DNA of 64,000 bases from Rhynchopus sp. YZ270_cl-10 (taxonomy: Eukaryota > Euglenozoa > Diplonemea > Diplonemida > Diplonemidae): the NCBI GenBank assembly GCA_964035575.1, contig OZ037884.1, forward strand, positions 558,001 through 622,000, read 5' to 3'. This document shows, in pieces, positions 24,207 to 35,712 of the stretch. The notes beneath the pieces were generated by a model. It had not been told where the DNA came from and searched no databases. It was given only the letters and a program-made list of their open reading frames with translations. Made by a program: the position numbers and the translations under genes. Every line of letters begins with the position of its first letter. Position 1 is the first letter of the stretch.

Positions 24207-25807
24207 CCCTATACCTCCCAAGCCGTTTTTTCAAGCCACTTTTGAGTTTTGGTTTTTGGGGCTCTCCAACCGGTAAAGGGACCCCAGATGCAAATTTTTG
24301 ATCGTACCTGGCCGCAATTGAAAGATTTTGAACACGGCTTTCAATTCCATTTTTTTAAGTTTTTTTTCGAAAAAAAATGTTATCCCCAAAATGAGGTAAG
24401 CATAAAATCCACCTTTTGGTTTTTGACTAATTCGGCCGGCCGAGGAAAAACCCGTAAATTATTGTTGTCCGAAAATGGCGTTATTTGAAAGATTGATCAC
24501 AAAATCTTTTCAAAGAAAAAAAAATCGAGCAAAAAGTCCTAGTAGAACCCAACTTATATGAGTGCAGCTCTGTTAGCAGCCATGTCTAAAACTGGTTTCC
24601 TTAACGATTTACACTGAAACATGTCTAAAAACGTAAAAAATGGGCGATTTTTCACAATTTGGGCATCTCCTGAGGTCGAAAGCCCCCAGAATGGGTCGGA
24701 ACGACCCTGTGACCCGAAAATCCATGAAAAAAGCACCCCGAAATACGAAAAAACAGTGAAAATTCGGCTTACTGCGTGCTCTGCATAGGTCGTGTGTGTG
24801 GGGTGTTTTTGTGGTTTTGGTGGCAACTCGCCCCAGCATCCAAATGGCAAACAGATGCACAAAGGTTTTCGATTTTTGCTTATTTTAAAAGATTTGAGTC
24901 AAATAGTTTCCCTAAAAACCAAAGGATTTTTACAAAAACAAACAGAACCATTATCAGATCATGACGACCCCTAGTCATAACCATGTCCTTCGGGTCGAAG
25001 GGGTGCCTCTTGGGTGGGTAGCAGTACACAGACCCAAAGTGCAATCAGATGCGTAAAAGTTTTCGATTCTTGTTTCTTTTGAAAGATTCGTGTCAAAATC
25101 TTTGAAATATATAAAAATATTTTAACGAAAACGAGTAGAACCTCATACAGAGCATGGGGTGTCATTGAGGAACCAGAATAGGGGGTGCCCGTCCAAAGGG
25201 CCGTGAAAAGTGGTACTACTCCCCCCAGCATCGAAAGTAATATCAGATGCACAAAAGTTTTCGATTGTTGCTTCTTTTGAAAGATCGGTGCAAATTCTTG
25301 CAACATAAAAAAAGTGTTTTTACGAAAATGAGTAGAACCTATGTCAGAGCACGTTGTCTTACAGATTTTAGAATATGGGGGGGGTCACAGGGGTGCTCAC
25401 ACCCCCACCCCGCCTCCCCCCAGCATCGAAAGTAATATCCGATGCATAAAAATTTTCGATTCTTGCTTCTTTTGAAAGATCGGCGAAAAATCTTTCGAAA
25501 TATATAAAAAATTGTGTTCACGAAAATGGGTAGAACCCGACTAAGGGCTTGGCGGCATTGGGTATCGCGAAAGGTACAGATTGGGGGTGTGGGTGAAAAA
25601 ACGTCACTTTTGGTGAAAGTAGCACCCCAGCCCCCGGCACCGAAAGTAATACCAGATGCATAAAAGTTTTCGACCCTTGCTTCTTTTGAAAGATCGGTGC
25701 AAATTCTTTCCACATAAAAAAAATGTTTTTACAAAAATGAGTTGAACCTGTCTAACAGCATGGCGTCATTTCGAAAGCCATTAAAGTGGCTCTTGGGGTG
25801 TATAGGG
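24207..25807. mobile_element. TTAA-flanked piggyBac-like nonautonomous element
   Basis: TTAA at 24203-24206 and 25808-25811 directly flanks inverted ends CCCTATACCTCCCAAG (left) and CCCTATACACCCCAAG (right complement). TTAA duplication and CCCT ends are piggyBac traits. The interior contains at least five divergent modules of ~195 bp (starts near 24855, 25048, 25243, 25437, 25653), each with AGATGCAYAAAAGTTTTCGA, TTTTGAAAGATCGG and ACGAAAATGAGTAGAACC. A segment at ~24680-24760 resembles the arm of the foldback element at 39629-39705. No transposase ORF. Confidence 0.65.
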
Positions 25808-27737
25808 TTAAAAAAAAAAAAAGCAAAACAAACTTTCAAAACCCCTTTTTCTGTGTACCGATGAAGTGGTATCTCTCGGCATGGTAGTTTGCAGCGAAAT
25901 GCCTTTGATCAGATGTGTGAACAAAGTGAGTTACATTCATCTTTCAATTTTTTCTCTTTTGTTTTTGGAATTTATCGACAACAGAAGATACCTGTAGTGA
26001 GTACGTCCTTTACTTTGGTACACTGTTCACGAGAGGGCTTTGTATTTCAAAATCAGCCCCCAGTTTTTACGTCGCACAAACAAAAGTGAATGAAGGTAAA
26101 AAAAAAAAAAACGTAGACCTTTTTTAAAAGGTGTCTAATCAAACGAGAGGCTTAGGTTCATCTCAAAAACCTGATTTTTTTTATTTTTTTATTTTTTTGC
26201 AAATTAGAACGCTTGCCTCCTTCGATATGCTTTTAAGGATTCCTGTGAAGAATAAATCGTGGCTCCTATCCCTGTGATGGTAGTCTAAAATGAATTAACT
26301 CTGAACATTTTTTTTTGTTGCAAATTAGAAATTTGGCTTCTGTAAAAAGTAATGAACCATTTGTGTGCCTTGGACCTCTGGCCTAAAAATGTGCTGCGGT
26401 TGTCACTTCAAAAGGAATGAATATGGGGTGCCTTTCTGTAAGCACCTTTAGCAATTATTGGGTATTTTTTTTCTCTTTTTTTCGATTTTTTGCATTTTTT
26501 TTTTTTTTTTGTTTTGTTTTGACAATTGGTAATTTTGTCGATACAGCAAAAAGAAAGAACGGGGATGATGTGCATCTACCTTTGCAATTCATTAGCCTTC
26601 GGGCGACTTTCTGTACACCGAGGACAGATGATTGTCGATACTACTAAAAACGAGTTTTCTAATTATCCCCTCTTTGCCACACTCAAAGCCTCATTTCTTT
26701 CGTTCCATTAGTTGGAGCGTCCACCCGGTACACCCGGTCAAGGGGGTACACTGTTCACGAGAGGGTTTTTGTATTTCAAGTCAACTTTTTTATTTTTCAC
26801 TTTTAGTTATTTTTCCACTAGCGCGGTATTTGCTTAGTTGTTTATTTTTAAAAAAAAAACTTTTTTAGATCGGAAGAAAATAGTCATGAAATGAAGGGAT
26901 GCAGGAAGGGGGGGGCAGAGGGAACAGAATGCTATTGGACTGTTTAGCAAAGATCCACAAAAAAAAGGGGGTTTTTTTTTGTTTGGAAAGAGATGCACAA
27001 ATCGTAGAAAAAAAAGACACACAACAGATGCTACCCCCTTTAAAAAAACGAAACAAGAAAAGGAACGCAAAAAAAAAAAAAAGAGTGTATCCCCTCAACA
27101 CCACCCTCTTTTTCTTTTCTTTTTTTCCCAGATGGCCACGAAATGGATGTAGCGTGCGCATCACAACCAACCTTCAGGTCAGTGTAATGACTATCATACG
27201 GTATAGCTGGCTTGAGGTGAAACCCCAACCACCAAAATGGATTGTAGGCTCTCCTTCGCGGCGTCGTCCTCCCCCATTGCCAACGTGGCCTCCCGAATCC
27301 TCTGATCCCTGTTCTCTCTCGCTGCAGCTTTCGTCTGTACCTCCTGTAGCTTGTCTTGCACTTTCATATCATTCCACAGAGACCACCACCTTGGTCTCGG
27401 CTTCGTGTACCCGCATCAGCGCATGTGGGTCGGGTGTGCACTGCATGGTTGAGGGTCCACCTGGTGCACCGCGTCATTGTACCAAAGGTACCAAGAGGGC
27501 TGTTGTATTTCCCGTAGTTCATCTGATGCGTGGAAGCGGGAGTAGTACACACATATCAGATGTAAACCGCGAAAATGGATTGTAGGACTGCATTGGGGGT
27601 GTCCACCCCCCCCCACGGTACACCCGGTCCTACCAAAGGTACACTGTTCAAGGGTTTTTGTATTTCACTTCAACTTTCCCCCCCTCTTTCACAGAATACA
27701 ACCCCCTGAGGAAAAAGGGTATTTTTTTTCGAGTAAA

Positions 27738-28388
27738 ATGCCGTCTGACACTAACAGTACATCCCCCTCCTCAAGCACTTCAAAGGGGAGTAAGGGAAAT
27801 GCACGCATTGAGTCGATCCAGCCTACTGATGAAGAGGCGAAGAAGGGGAAGTACACCAAGTTGTACCACCTCCTCCGGCAGGCAAACCGGTCGAAGTATG
27901 AGGCGATTGACCCGATTCCTGGGAAGATCATTGAAGGGGTGTTTATTGGGTCAATAGGGAGCACAACTGATTTGGCACAGTTGAAAGAATTGGGGATCAC
28001 TCACGTATTAAGTGTTGGGTTTGGAATGAAAAACCCGCATGCCGAGATGCGGTGGATGGGAGTAGATATCATGGACACCCCCAAGACGGATCTGTTGCAA
28101 CACGTTAAGGGGTGTCATGCGTTCATCGCAGAAGGGGTCGCTTCTGGGGGGGTCTTGGTGCATTGTCATCAGGGGAAGTCGCGTTCGTGCGCGGTCGTGG
28201 CGTCGTACCTCATGAAGACGCAGTATCTTACGCTGGAAGGAGCCATGAAGGTGGTGCGTGCCGGACGTCCTGTTGCATCACCTAATGCAGGGTTCATCGC
28301 ACAGCTGCTGAAATACCAACGCATTCTTCGCATGGCAGAGCCTCATCTGTATGATGTGCCAGAGCCTTCTACACTGAGGTGTGGGTGA
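27738..28388 (+). CDS. Dual-specificity protein phosphatase
   Basis: Single exon, 216 aa. The catalytic core (~60-200) follows the atypical DUSP layout: substrate-facing IIEGVFIGS, central ITHVLSVGF, general-acid region VDIMDTPKTD (Asp110 or Asp113), then the signature VHCHQGKSRS with catalytic Cys143 and Arg149 (HCX5R), then a helix rich in Met/Tyr and the AMKVVRAGRPVASPNAGF motif typical of DUSPs. The N-terminal ~35 residues are Ser/Thr-rich and disordered. It would remove phosphate from Ser/Thr and Tyr of proteins such as MAP kinases; no docking motif is evident, so the substrate is unknown. The start is set by an upstream TTTCACAG acceptor ~45 nt before the ATG. All key residues are present. 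Confidence 0.93.
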   Translation: MPSDTNSTSPSSSTSKGSKGNARIESIQPTDEEAKKGKYTKLYHLLRQANRSKYEAIDPIPGKIIEGVFIGSIGSTTDLAQLKELGITHVLSVGFGMKNPHAEMRWMGVDIMDTPKTDLLQHVKGCHAFIAEGVASGGVLVHCHQGKSRSCAVVASYLMKTQYLTLEGAMKVVRAGRPVASPNAGFIAQLLKYQRILRMAEPHLYDVPEPSTLRCG

Positions 28389-28677
28389 GGAGGGGGAGGG
28401 AGGGAGGGAGAGGGATAAAATGAATTCCTTCAGTCATCTGCTCTTGAAGAGGTGGAGGGAGGCCTTCAAAAGGTAGAGTTGCAGGAAGGTAGGGGAGTGA
28501 GGTGTTGATTTTTTTTTTTTCTCCAAAAAAAAAAAACCTAACGTCTGGGGATGTGTCTGGCCTCTGTAGTATGGAGCTATGATGGTTGTGGTGTGTGTTG
28601 GTGGGCTGTGGTGGTGGGGTAGGACACAGCAGCAACCTCTTCGGCAAGCGGTAGAGGTCTGTGTGATGGGATGTGGG
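28389..28677. other. DUSP 3' flank
   Basis: G-rich then mixed sequence up to the hAT-like element. No further feature seen. Confidence 0.4.
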
Positions 28678-28685
28678 GGGAAGGG

Positions 28686-30660
28686 CAGTGTTGGCAGAGT
28701 ACGTGTCCAATTTCAAAAAGTACGTAAAAAGTACAATAGTACAATAGTACAAAAAGTACGTAAAAAGTACAAAAAATACACAAAAAGTACATCTGGGTTT
28801 GTGGCCGGGTTTGTGCAGCTGGTGTACCAGTGTGGGGGCAAAAAAAAAAGGTTTGGGGGCAGTGTTGGCAGTACGGAAAATGCTCAGTGCACAGAGCTAT
28901 AAACGGCTTCTCAAGAATGTGCGCGTGGTGGGCTCTGGGCGACCTTATGGTACTATGGTACTATGGTACTATGGTACTATGGTACTATGGTACTATGGTA
29001 CTATGGTACTATGGTACTATGGTACTATGGTACTATGGTACTATGGTACTATGGTACTATGGTACTATGGTACTATGGTACTATGGTACTATGGTACTAT
29101 GGTACTATGGTACTATGGTACTATGGTACTATGGTACTATGGTACTATGGTACTATGGTACTATGGTACTATGGTACTATGGTACTATGGTACTATGGTA
29201 CTATGGTACTATGGTACTATGGTACTATGGTACTATGGTACTATGGTACTATGGTACTATGGTACTATGGTACTATGGTACTATGGTACTATGGTACTAT
29301 GGTACTATGGTACTATGGTACTATGGTACTATGGTACTATGGTACTATGGTACTATGGTACTATGGTACTATGGTACTATGGTACTATGGTACTATGGTA
29401 CTATGGTACTATGGTACTATGGTACTATGGTACTATGGTACTATGGTACTATGGTACTATGGTACTATGGTACTATGGTACTATGGTACTATGGTACTAT
29501 GGTACTATGGTACTATGGTACTATGGTACTATGGTACTATGGTACTATGGTACTATGGTACTATGGTACTATGGTACTATGGTACTATGGTACTATGGTA
29601 CTATGGTACTATGGTACTATGGTACTATGGTACTATGGTACTATGGTACTATGGTACTATGGTACTATGGTACTATGGTACTATGGTACTATGGTACTAT
29701 GGTACTATGGTACTATGGTACTATGGTACTATGGTACTATGGTACTATGGTACTATGGTACTATGGTACTATGGTACTATGGTACTATGGTACTATGGTA
29801 CTATGGTACTATGGTACTATGGTACTATGGTACTATGGTACTATGGTACTATGGTACTATGGTACTATGGTACTATGGTACTATGGTACTATGGTACTAT
29901 GGTACTATGGTACTATGGTACTATGGTACTATGGTACTATGGTACTATGGTACTATGGTACTATGGTACTATGGTACTATGGTACTATGGTACTATGGTA
30001 CTATGGTACTATGGTACTATGGTACTATGGTACTATGGTACTATGGTACTATGGTACTATGGTACTATGGTACTATGGTACTATGGTACTATGGTACTAT
30101 GGTACTATGGTACTATGGTACTATGGTACTATGGTACTATGGTACTATGGTACTATGGTACTATGGTACTATGGTACTATGGTACTATGGTACTATGGTA
30201 CTATGGTACTATGGTACTATGGTACTATGGTACTATGGCCGAGTTGTCGCAACTCCGTGTGCTCAGACCACTAGTAGGCACCACCTATGATGCCTACATA
30301 GCCCAGAAGACGGCCACTTCCAGACTTCGGGCGGTTTTGAGCACTACCCCTTCCTTAGTGGGTGATTTTCCCGGGCAAAAACAAAACCCACTCTTAAGCA
30401 AATTACAAAATGACACCCCCCACTGTCGGGGACATGTCAAGGACATGTCAATATGGGCCCTCTCCGGAACACCATTGAATAACAAAAAACCTTTTTTGAG
30501 TGTGATTGGGGTGAAGAGAGGGGAAATACGGATTTTGCTTCGAATTCCCAGGGTAAAATATAGGGTCATAAAGTACGGATTTGGGCGCCAAAAAGTACGT
30601 CAAAAAGTACAAAAGTACAAAGTACAAAAAGTACAACGTACACGTACTCTGCCAACACTG
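28686..30660. mobile_element. hAT-like nonautonomous element carrying a large satellite
   Basis: Inverted ends CAGTGTTGGCAGAGTACGTG at left and its complement at right, flanked by a perfect 8-bp target duplication GGGAAGGG (28678-28685 and 30661-30668). Eight-bp duplications and CAGTG-type ends mark hAT transposons. Just inside both ends lie many AAAAAGTAC subterminal repeats. About two thirds of the 1975 bp is the GGTACTAT array. A second GGGCAGTGTTGGCAGTAC occurs internally at ~28858. No transposase. Confidence 0.8.
28946..30238 (+). repeat. (TATGGTAC)n octanucleotide array, ~161 copies
   Basis: 1293 bp without a visible interruption, inside the hAT-like element. Long frames of repeating Tyr-Gly-Thr-Met-Val-Leu-Trp are by-products. 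Confidence 0.97.
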
Positions 30661-30668
30661 GGGAAGGG

Positions 30669-32760
30669 GGAGGGGGGGGCGGATCGGGGATGTGGTTAAG
30701 CGCTTCGCTTATCCAAAATTGACGGAGATGAAAGAGATCTTAGTGTGAGAGGTATAGACAGGACGCTTCAACAATGAAATACCGCTACTCTCTACTCTTA
30801 TTGTCGCTTTACTTATCCAATGATGGGGAGACGGCACCTGCCAATTTATTGGTTCCTCTGGGTCTTTAGGTTTTCCGATTCCAGCGACAAACTAGCATTA
30901 GCTAGTGAGCCCTCGTTTGGAGACACCAGTCAGGTGGGGAGTTTGGCTGGGGCGGCACATCTGTTACACATTGCACGAAGAGACTTTGTTTGAGAACACA
31001 AGGGAATGTGTCGTGCACAGATGTGTTTTCGTTTCCCCTGAGAAGAGGAACGCAACACGGTTTACGCACAACATCACCCTGTACTGTGGAAATTAGTAGC
31101 ATGCAGTGTGTGTGTGTGTGGTAGCCGTATTAGGCTGTAGGGGATATTCTCTCACATCCCCCCCGACTGTTCCACAGGTTAGCACTGCAGTGTGGGTACC
31201 CCCTTCCGTCTTTTGTTTGGAAATGTATTGTAGGACTGCATGGTTGGGGGGGTGTCCACCCTGGTACAGCCGGTCTTTGTACCAAGGTTGCTTTGTATTT
31301 CAAGCAAACTTTTGTTTCAATCCACTACCGCTCTCAGCCCCAATAAGCGTCAGCTCATAGGGTAGAAATCTGAGCGGGGGGGGAGGGAGGAGAGGTGTGG
31401 GGAAGGGGGGGATGGGGTTATTCAGTTTTGAAAGCAGGTGGGTAGTTCTTAAGAACGTGATATCACCCAGGTGGTGGTGTTATATTTGCCTTGAGAGGAG
31501 CTCCGTTCGTGTTTGGATAAGGTTGATAAGGTTCATAGAATAAGGTGGGTTTGCCCCAAAAGGGCGAAGGGCAACAGGCCGAATTAGTCTTCTTTCCAGT
31601 GGCCTGTGTGTCCGAGGAGTTGGGGTGCTATCAGCGTGCGTTTTTTCTTTTCTTTTTGGGAGAATGTGTGCATTTGTTGTGAGGTTTTGTTTACTGTAGA
31701 CAAGCTATTTGGGTTTCCTTTTTACACCTTCTGTTTTATTGCGCTGCATCGAATGTGGGTCAGTTGGAGGTGCCTGCATCAATAAATATTCCTTTATTTT
31801 TGGCATATTTTGCCGTTCTTTTCAGGATTCCTGTGAAGAAAAATCGTGGCATCTATCTAGTGATGTAGTCTATAGTCAAATCAAATATTTTGCACCTTCT
31901 CTTGTACCCGAGCTGCGTAAGCATTATCAAGTTTGCTCTATTTTCAGAGGTGACGAAGCTGTCTGCTGAGAGGCTTCGGTTCATCTTATCAACTTTTCTC
32001 ATGTTCTTTTCAGATGTTATTAACAGTAAACCTCGAAAATGGATTGTAGGACTGCATGGTTGGGGTGTCCACCCCCGTGCACCCGGTTAGCGCGTTGAAA
32101 AGCGCCCGTTTTAGACGCAAGAAAACAGCGCGTTATGTACCAAAGGTTAGCCCTCATGAGAGGGCTTTTGTATTTCAAGTCAACTTTCTCTTGCGACCCA
32201 TACATTCATTAATAATGTTGTCTCCCTTTCTTTTTTTCAGCAAAGATGTCTGTGCACGAGAGGCACATCTTCCAAATTTTATTTTCACTGCGACCAACGT
32301 GTGCTGGGTCTTCCGTCTCAGTTGTGTTCAAATCCACTTTGTTTCCCCCCCTGCTTTGTTTTTCCTGACAGGAACGGTTTGTAAACGACACATTTGTTTA
32401 GTGTGCCCGTCCTATTTATTCATCTTCCACAAAATAAATTGCTCCTTTTTATTAACCACACGTTTTGTTCAATGATTCCTTTTTTGCCCCTTCGTTGGTC
32501 TGTCTCTAGTATTATTGTTACCCTTTTTTGTGTACGCTTTCCTGAAGCTGAGAATCTAAACGCACCCGCCCACTGCCCCCCTTCTTTTTATCCTGCCAGA
32601 CCCATCAGGTGGGTGTATAAGGGTTTTAGGGTTTTTGGGAAGACATCGTGCAATCGCGTCTAAGCAAACAGCCTGCGATGATCGTAACAAACACACAACA
32701 GAGTTGGGGGAGGGTCTTTGGGCCTCGCACTCGAACACAGAGAGGAAAAGGGGGGTAACA
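30669..32760. other. Gene-free stretch with short repeats
   Basis: Holds a small hairpin TAAGCG, CTT, CGCTTA (30697-30711), hp-E (31223-31318; 32015-32188 interrupted by ~48 bp), the minor repeats at 31430 and 31823, hp-C (31951) and hp-D (32246). No gene recognised. Confidence 0.6.
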
Positions 32761-34851
32761 ATGTTCTTCCGCAACCGTGCCCTGCTGAACTTCAGTCGCA
32801 AGCAGGAAGCTATGCGCTCGCTCAAAACGAAGGATGTCCACGATGACCACACGCTGGCAAAATACATAGTAACGAGGTACGAAACCCCCTAAAAAATATT
32901 ATTTTCTCGTTGAATTTGTCTTTAGTTACATATAGGGCCAGTTAAAGTTCAGTAAAAATTTCAGATCTAAATGGATGCAGGGTTGGGGTCCACCCCACAC
33001 TGGTTGCACACGAGAGGGCTTTTTTGTATTTCACGTCAAATTATTTTGATTTTTTTTTTTTTCGCTTTTTTTTTGAACTCAGATTCAAACCACAAAGTGG
33101 TCGACACTACGACACGAGGAAGATGCGTATCGACATTCCCAATATGAAAGATGACGTCAACCGTCGTCTAGGCTACGCCGGACAGCTCACCCTTGCCGCC
33201 ATGCTTCAGGTTGCCGCGCGATACCGCTCTCCAGAGCTTGCCGAAAAACTCTGGACTGAATTCACCCCACATATCACACCCACGGATCGCGCTTACACTG
33301 CTCTTGCTTCTGCTTATGCATCTATAGGTGATGTTGCCAGGGTCAAGGAGCTACTCGATGGCAGGCTCGAAGAAAGCGAGGGTGCAAAGGGCGTGCTCCT
33401 GAGAGCGCTCTCCAAGGCACGGCATACAGACGAGATGCTGCAGCTCTTTCATACTATGATGGATGCGGGGTTTCGTTATAGCCATAGGCATATGGTGATG
33501 CTGCTTGCGGGGCAGAGCGACCCGGCCGATGCACTGTCGCTGCTGAAGACGATGCGCACGCATTATGAGGTGGTACCGCGTGTGCTGGCGTGCAATGCTG
33601 TCATCGGTGTGTGCATCTCTGCCGACTCAGGCGCTGTCGCTAGCGCAGAAGAGGTCGTCGCCTTCATGCAATCCAAAGGCATCACCAAAGACGCAAGCAC
33701 CTACTCCTCACTCTGCTCGGTGTATGCAAAGGCGAAGAGGATAGATCTGATCGAACGGACCTGTAATGTATGTCGCCGTTTTATTTTTTTATGTGCCTTA
33801 CGCCGATGTTGACCAAAACCAAGAGCTTGTACATTGAGGCAAATTGACCCCACCACAGCGCGGACGGATGCTGGAAATGCAAATGGTGTTTTCAGTGTTT
33901 TCAGTGTGTACTGTGTGTACTGTGTGTACTGTGTGTACTGTGTGTACTGTGTGTACTGTGTGTACTGTGTGTACTGTGTGTACTGTGTGTACTGTGTGTA
34001 CTGTGTGTACTGTGTGTACTGTGTGTACTGTGTGTACTGTGTGTACTGTACATTTAGCAAACTTTTCAACCGATTTATTGTCTTTTATTCAAACAATAAA
34101 CATTTTCCCTTTTCAGGACGCACTGCACGCGAACGTACCCCTTGGCATGCACGTGTACGCTGCCTACTTACGATGCTGCACACATCTCATCCGCGACGGC
34201 GTCAACCCAAAGCGGCACGTCTTGCTATCGGAAGCGATGTTTACTCAGGGGAGGGCAGAGTTCCCACAGTCGCCGCATCTATACACAAACATGCTGGAGC
34301 TGTACATCGCCGTGGATGACGACCGCAAGATCGTACAGCTGCAGGAGCTCATGGCTGCGGTCCATGCTAAACGCTCTACCAAATTCATCTCCATGCTCGA
34401 GGCGCACGAAGAGGGACGTCCCGAGGGCAGCTCCAGCCTCAACCCCGAAGGTGAATCTGGAAGCACGGAAACACGCTGGCTGTTCCCCCCACCTGCAGCG
34501 GACCCCTCACTCACCCCCTTCTTCGATGTCAACCTCATGCGTGCCCGCGCAAAAACGCTTCGTTCAAACAAAAAGGTCGAACGGAAGTTGGCAGTAGGCA
34601 ACGACGCGCTCTTCTCTTCCAAAAAAGAAGCGCTGGCAGTGGAGGCGGGCATCAACACAGGGAATGTGAACACATACAAGGCAGAGGGACTCCGCACCTT
34701 TGCTAGTCCATCCAAGGTCATGCAGAAGGCGTCCAAAGATGCGAAGACATTCACAATAGAGCAGTGGCGCTCGCACTACACAGAGGAGTACGGGAAGGAG
34801 GCGAAGAAGGACCCGGAAAACTCATGGCGTACAGCGTGGTCGAAGATTTGA
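32761..34851 (+). CDS. Pentatricopeptide repeat (PPR) protein
   Basis: Three exons with consistent phases: 32761-32876, 33083-33767, 34117-34851; 511 aa. Donors are GTACGA and GTATGT; acceptors follow TGAACTCAG and CCCTTTTCAG. Exon 2 and the start of exon 3 form helical PPR-like units such as DRAYTALASAYASIGDVARV, ALSLLKTMRTHYEV, DASTYSSLCSVYAKAKRIDL and SPHLYTNMLELYIAVDDDRK. The N-terminus (MFFRNRALLNFSRKQEAMRS) is basic and amphipathic, fitting a mitochondrial presequence. The C-terminal ~130 residues are not PPR. PPR proteins usually bind organellar RNA; a mitochondrial RNA-processing or ribosome role is inferred only. Intron 1 contains an hp-E repeat; intron 2 contains a transposon fragment and a microsatellite. 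Confidence 0.85.
33905..34048 (+). repeat. (TGTGTACTG)n nonanucleotide array in PPR intron 2
   Basis: 16 copies. Immediately upstream (33809-33890) is a module also found twice inside the hAT-like element at 60424 (TTGACCCCACCACAGCGCGG and CGGAAATGC-type blocks). Confidence 0.95.
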
Positions 34852-35712
34852 TGGGTGTGTGTGTGTGTGTGTTTGATAACTAATAGGGGAAAATTCTTGC
34901 GCAGAATATGGCCCCAAGCTGTGTGTGTGTGTGTGCAGTAATCTCATAATGACATAGAATGTACTGTTTTGATCGTACCTTATGGATATCTTGTGTGAAT
35001 GGCATGTGTTTGCCTCTCTTGTGGAAGTGCGTGCACGCTTCCTTTTCTTTGCCCTAATAGACTACACGTGAGGTCTTTGGTGGCATCTGCCTAACTGTTC
35101 TCTGTTGGTGACCATATAAGGTGACTAAGCACAGAGAGGCTTGGGGTCATCTTACAACCTTTTCTTTGGTTTCGCTGTGCACCACAGTTTTGTGTGCAAC
35201 GCAGTTCATGCATATTTTTTTCCCCCTCCAGATTCCTTTCTTCTTCCTGTCTAGCCCCCTGTCCTCCCCTTCTCACCCGTTGCCCCTCCCTCCCCGACGT
35301 GCTCGTTGTGGTGGGGGGGAGAAATTACTAAAAAAGTGTCCCTAACCGTTCGAAGGTGATATTCGCATTGAGGCATATGTAAGCCGCTTCTTGGTTTAGG
35401 CGATTTTGTCGATACAACGCAAGGAATTTTACATAGGTCAGGACCAATGTAGGAATTTACAAAATTGAGAGCTTTTTCTCGAATCCATTTGGGTGCATTG
35501 GCCGCCTTCCTGGTTGGTTGGAGTGGTTTGCCAAGGTACACTGTCGAGATTCAGTCACTGTCGAAATGGTTTTTGTTTATTTCAAGTCAACTTTTGTGTT
35601 AGCGTCCAACCCCTCCCCCACATTCTCATACACACAACACACACCCCTCCCAGAAGCACACCACACCATACACACCTTTTTCTGTGGTACATTTTATTAC
35701 ACCAACACAACG
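34852..35712. other. PPR-ATG7 intergenic space
   Basis: Holds the TTTGATAACTAATAGGGG minor repeat (34868), hp-C (35119), a TTTTGTCGATAC-type repeat (35405) and hp-E (35510). ATG7 is preceded by a C-rich tract, TACACC repeats and AACACAACG; the exact trans-splice acceptor is unclear. Confidence 0.5.

Larger units (their letters stand above)
22920..27692. other. Gene-free stretch with MITEs and short repeats
   Basis: Besides the tandem MITEs and the TTAA element, it holds hp-B (23566), hp-C (23757, 26130), hp-E (26015, 26712, 27232-27510, 27555), the minor repeat GATTCCTGTGAAGAA (26234) and the GATTGTCGATAC repeat (26630). Long A and T runs dominate. No gene seen apart from a protein-like insert within the hp-E copy at 27232 (see findings). 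Confidence 0.65.

Noticed and set aside
28799-30699. Very long ORFs (about 490-580 codons) of YGTMVLW repeats
   Set aside because: They are readings of the 8-bp array inside a transposon; the same happens for the arrays at 5955, 19885, 33905 and 55874.
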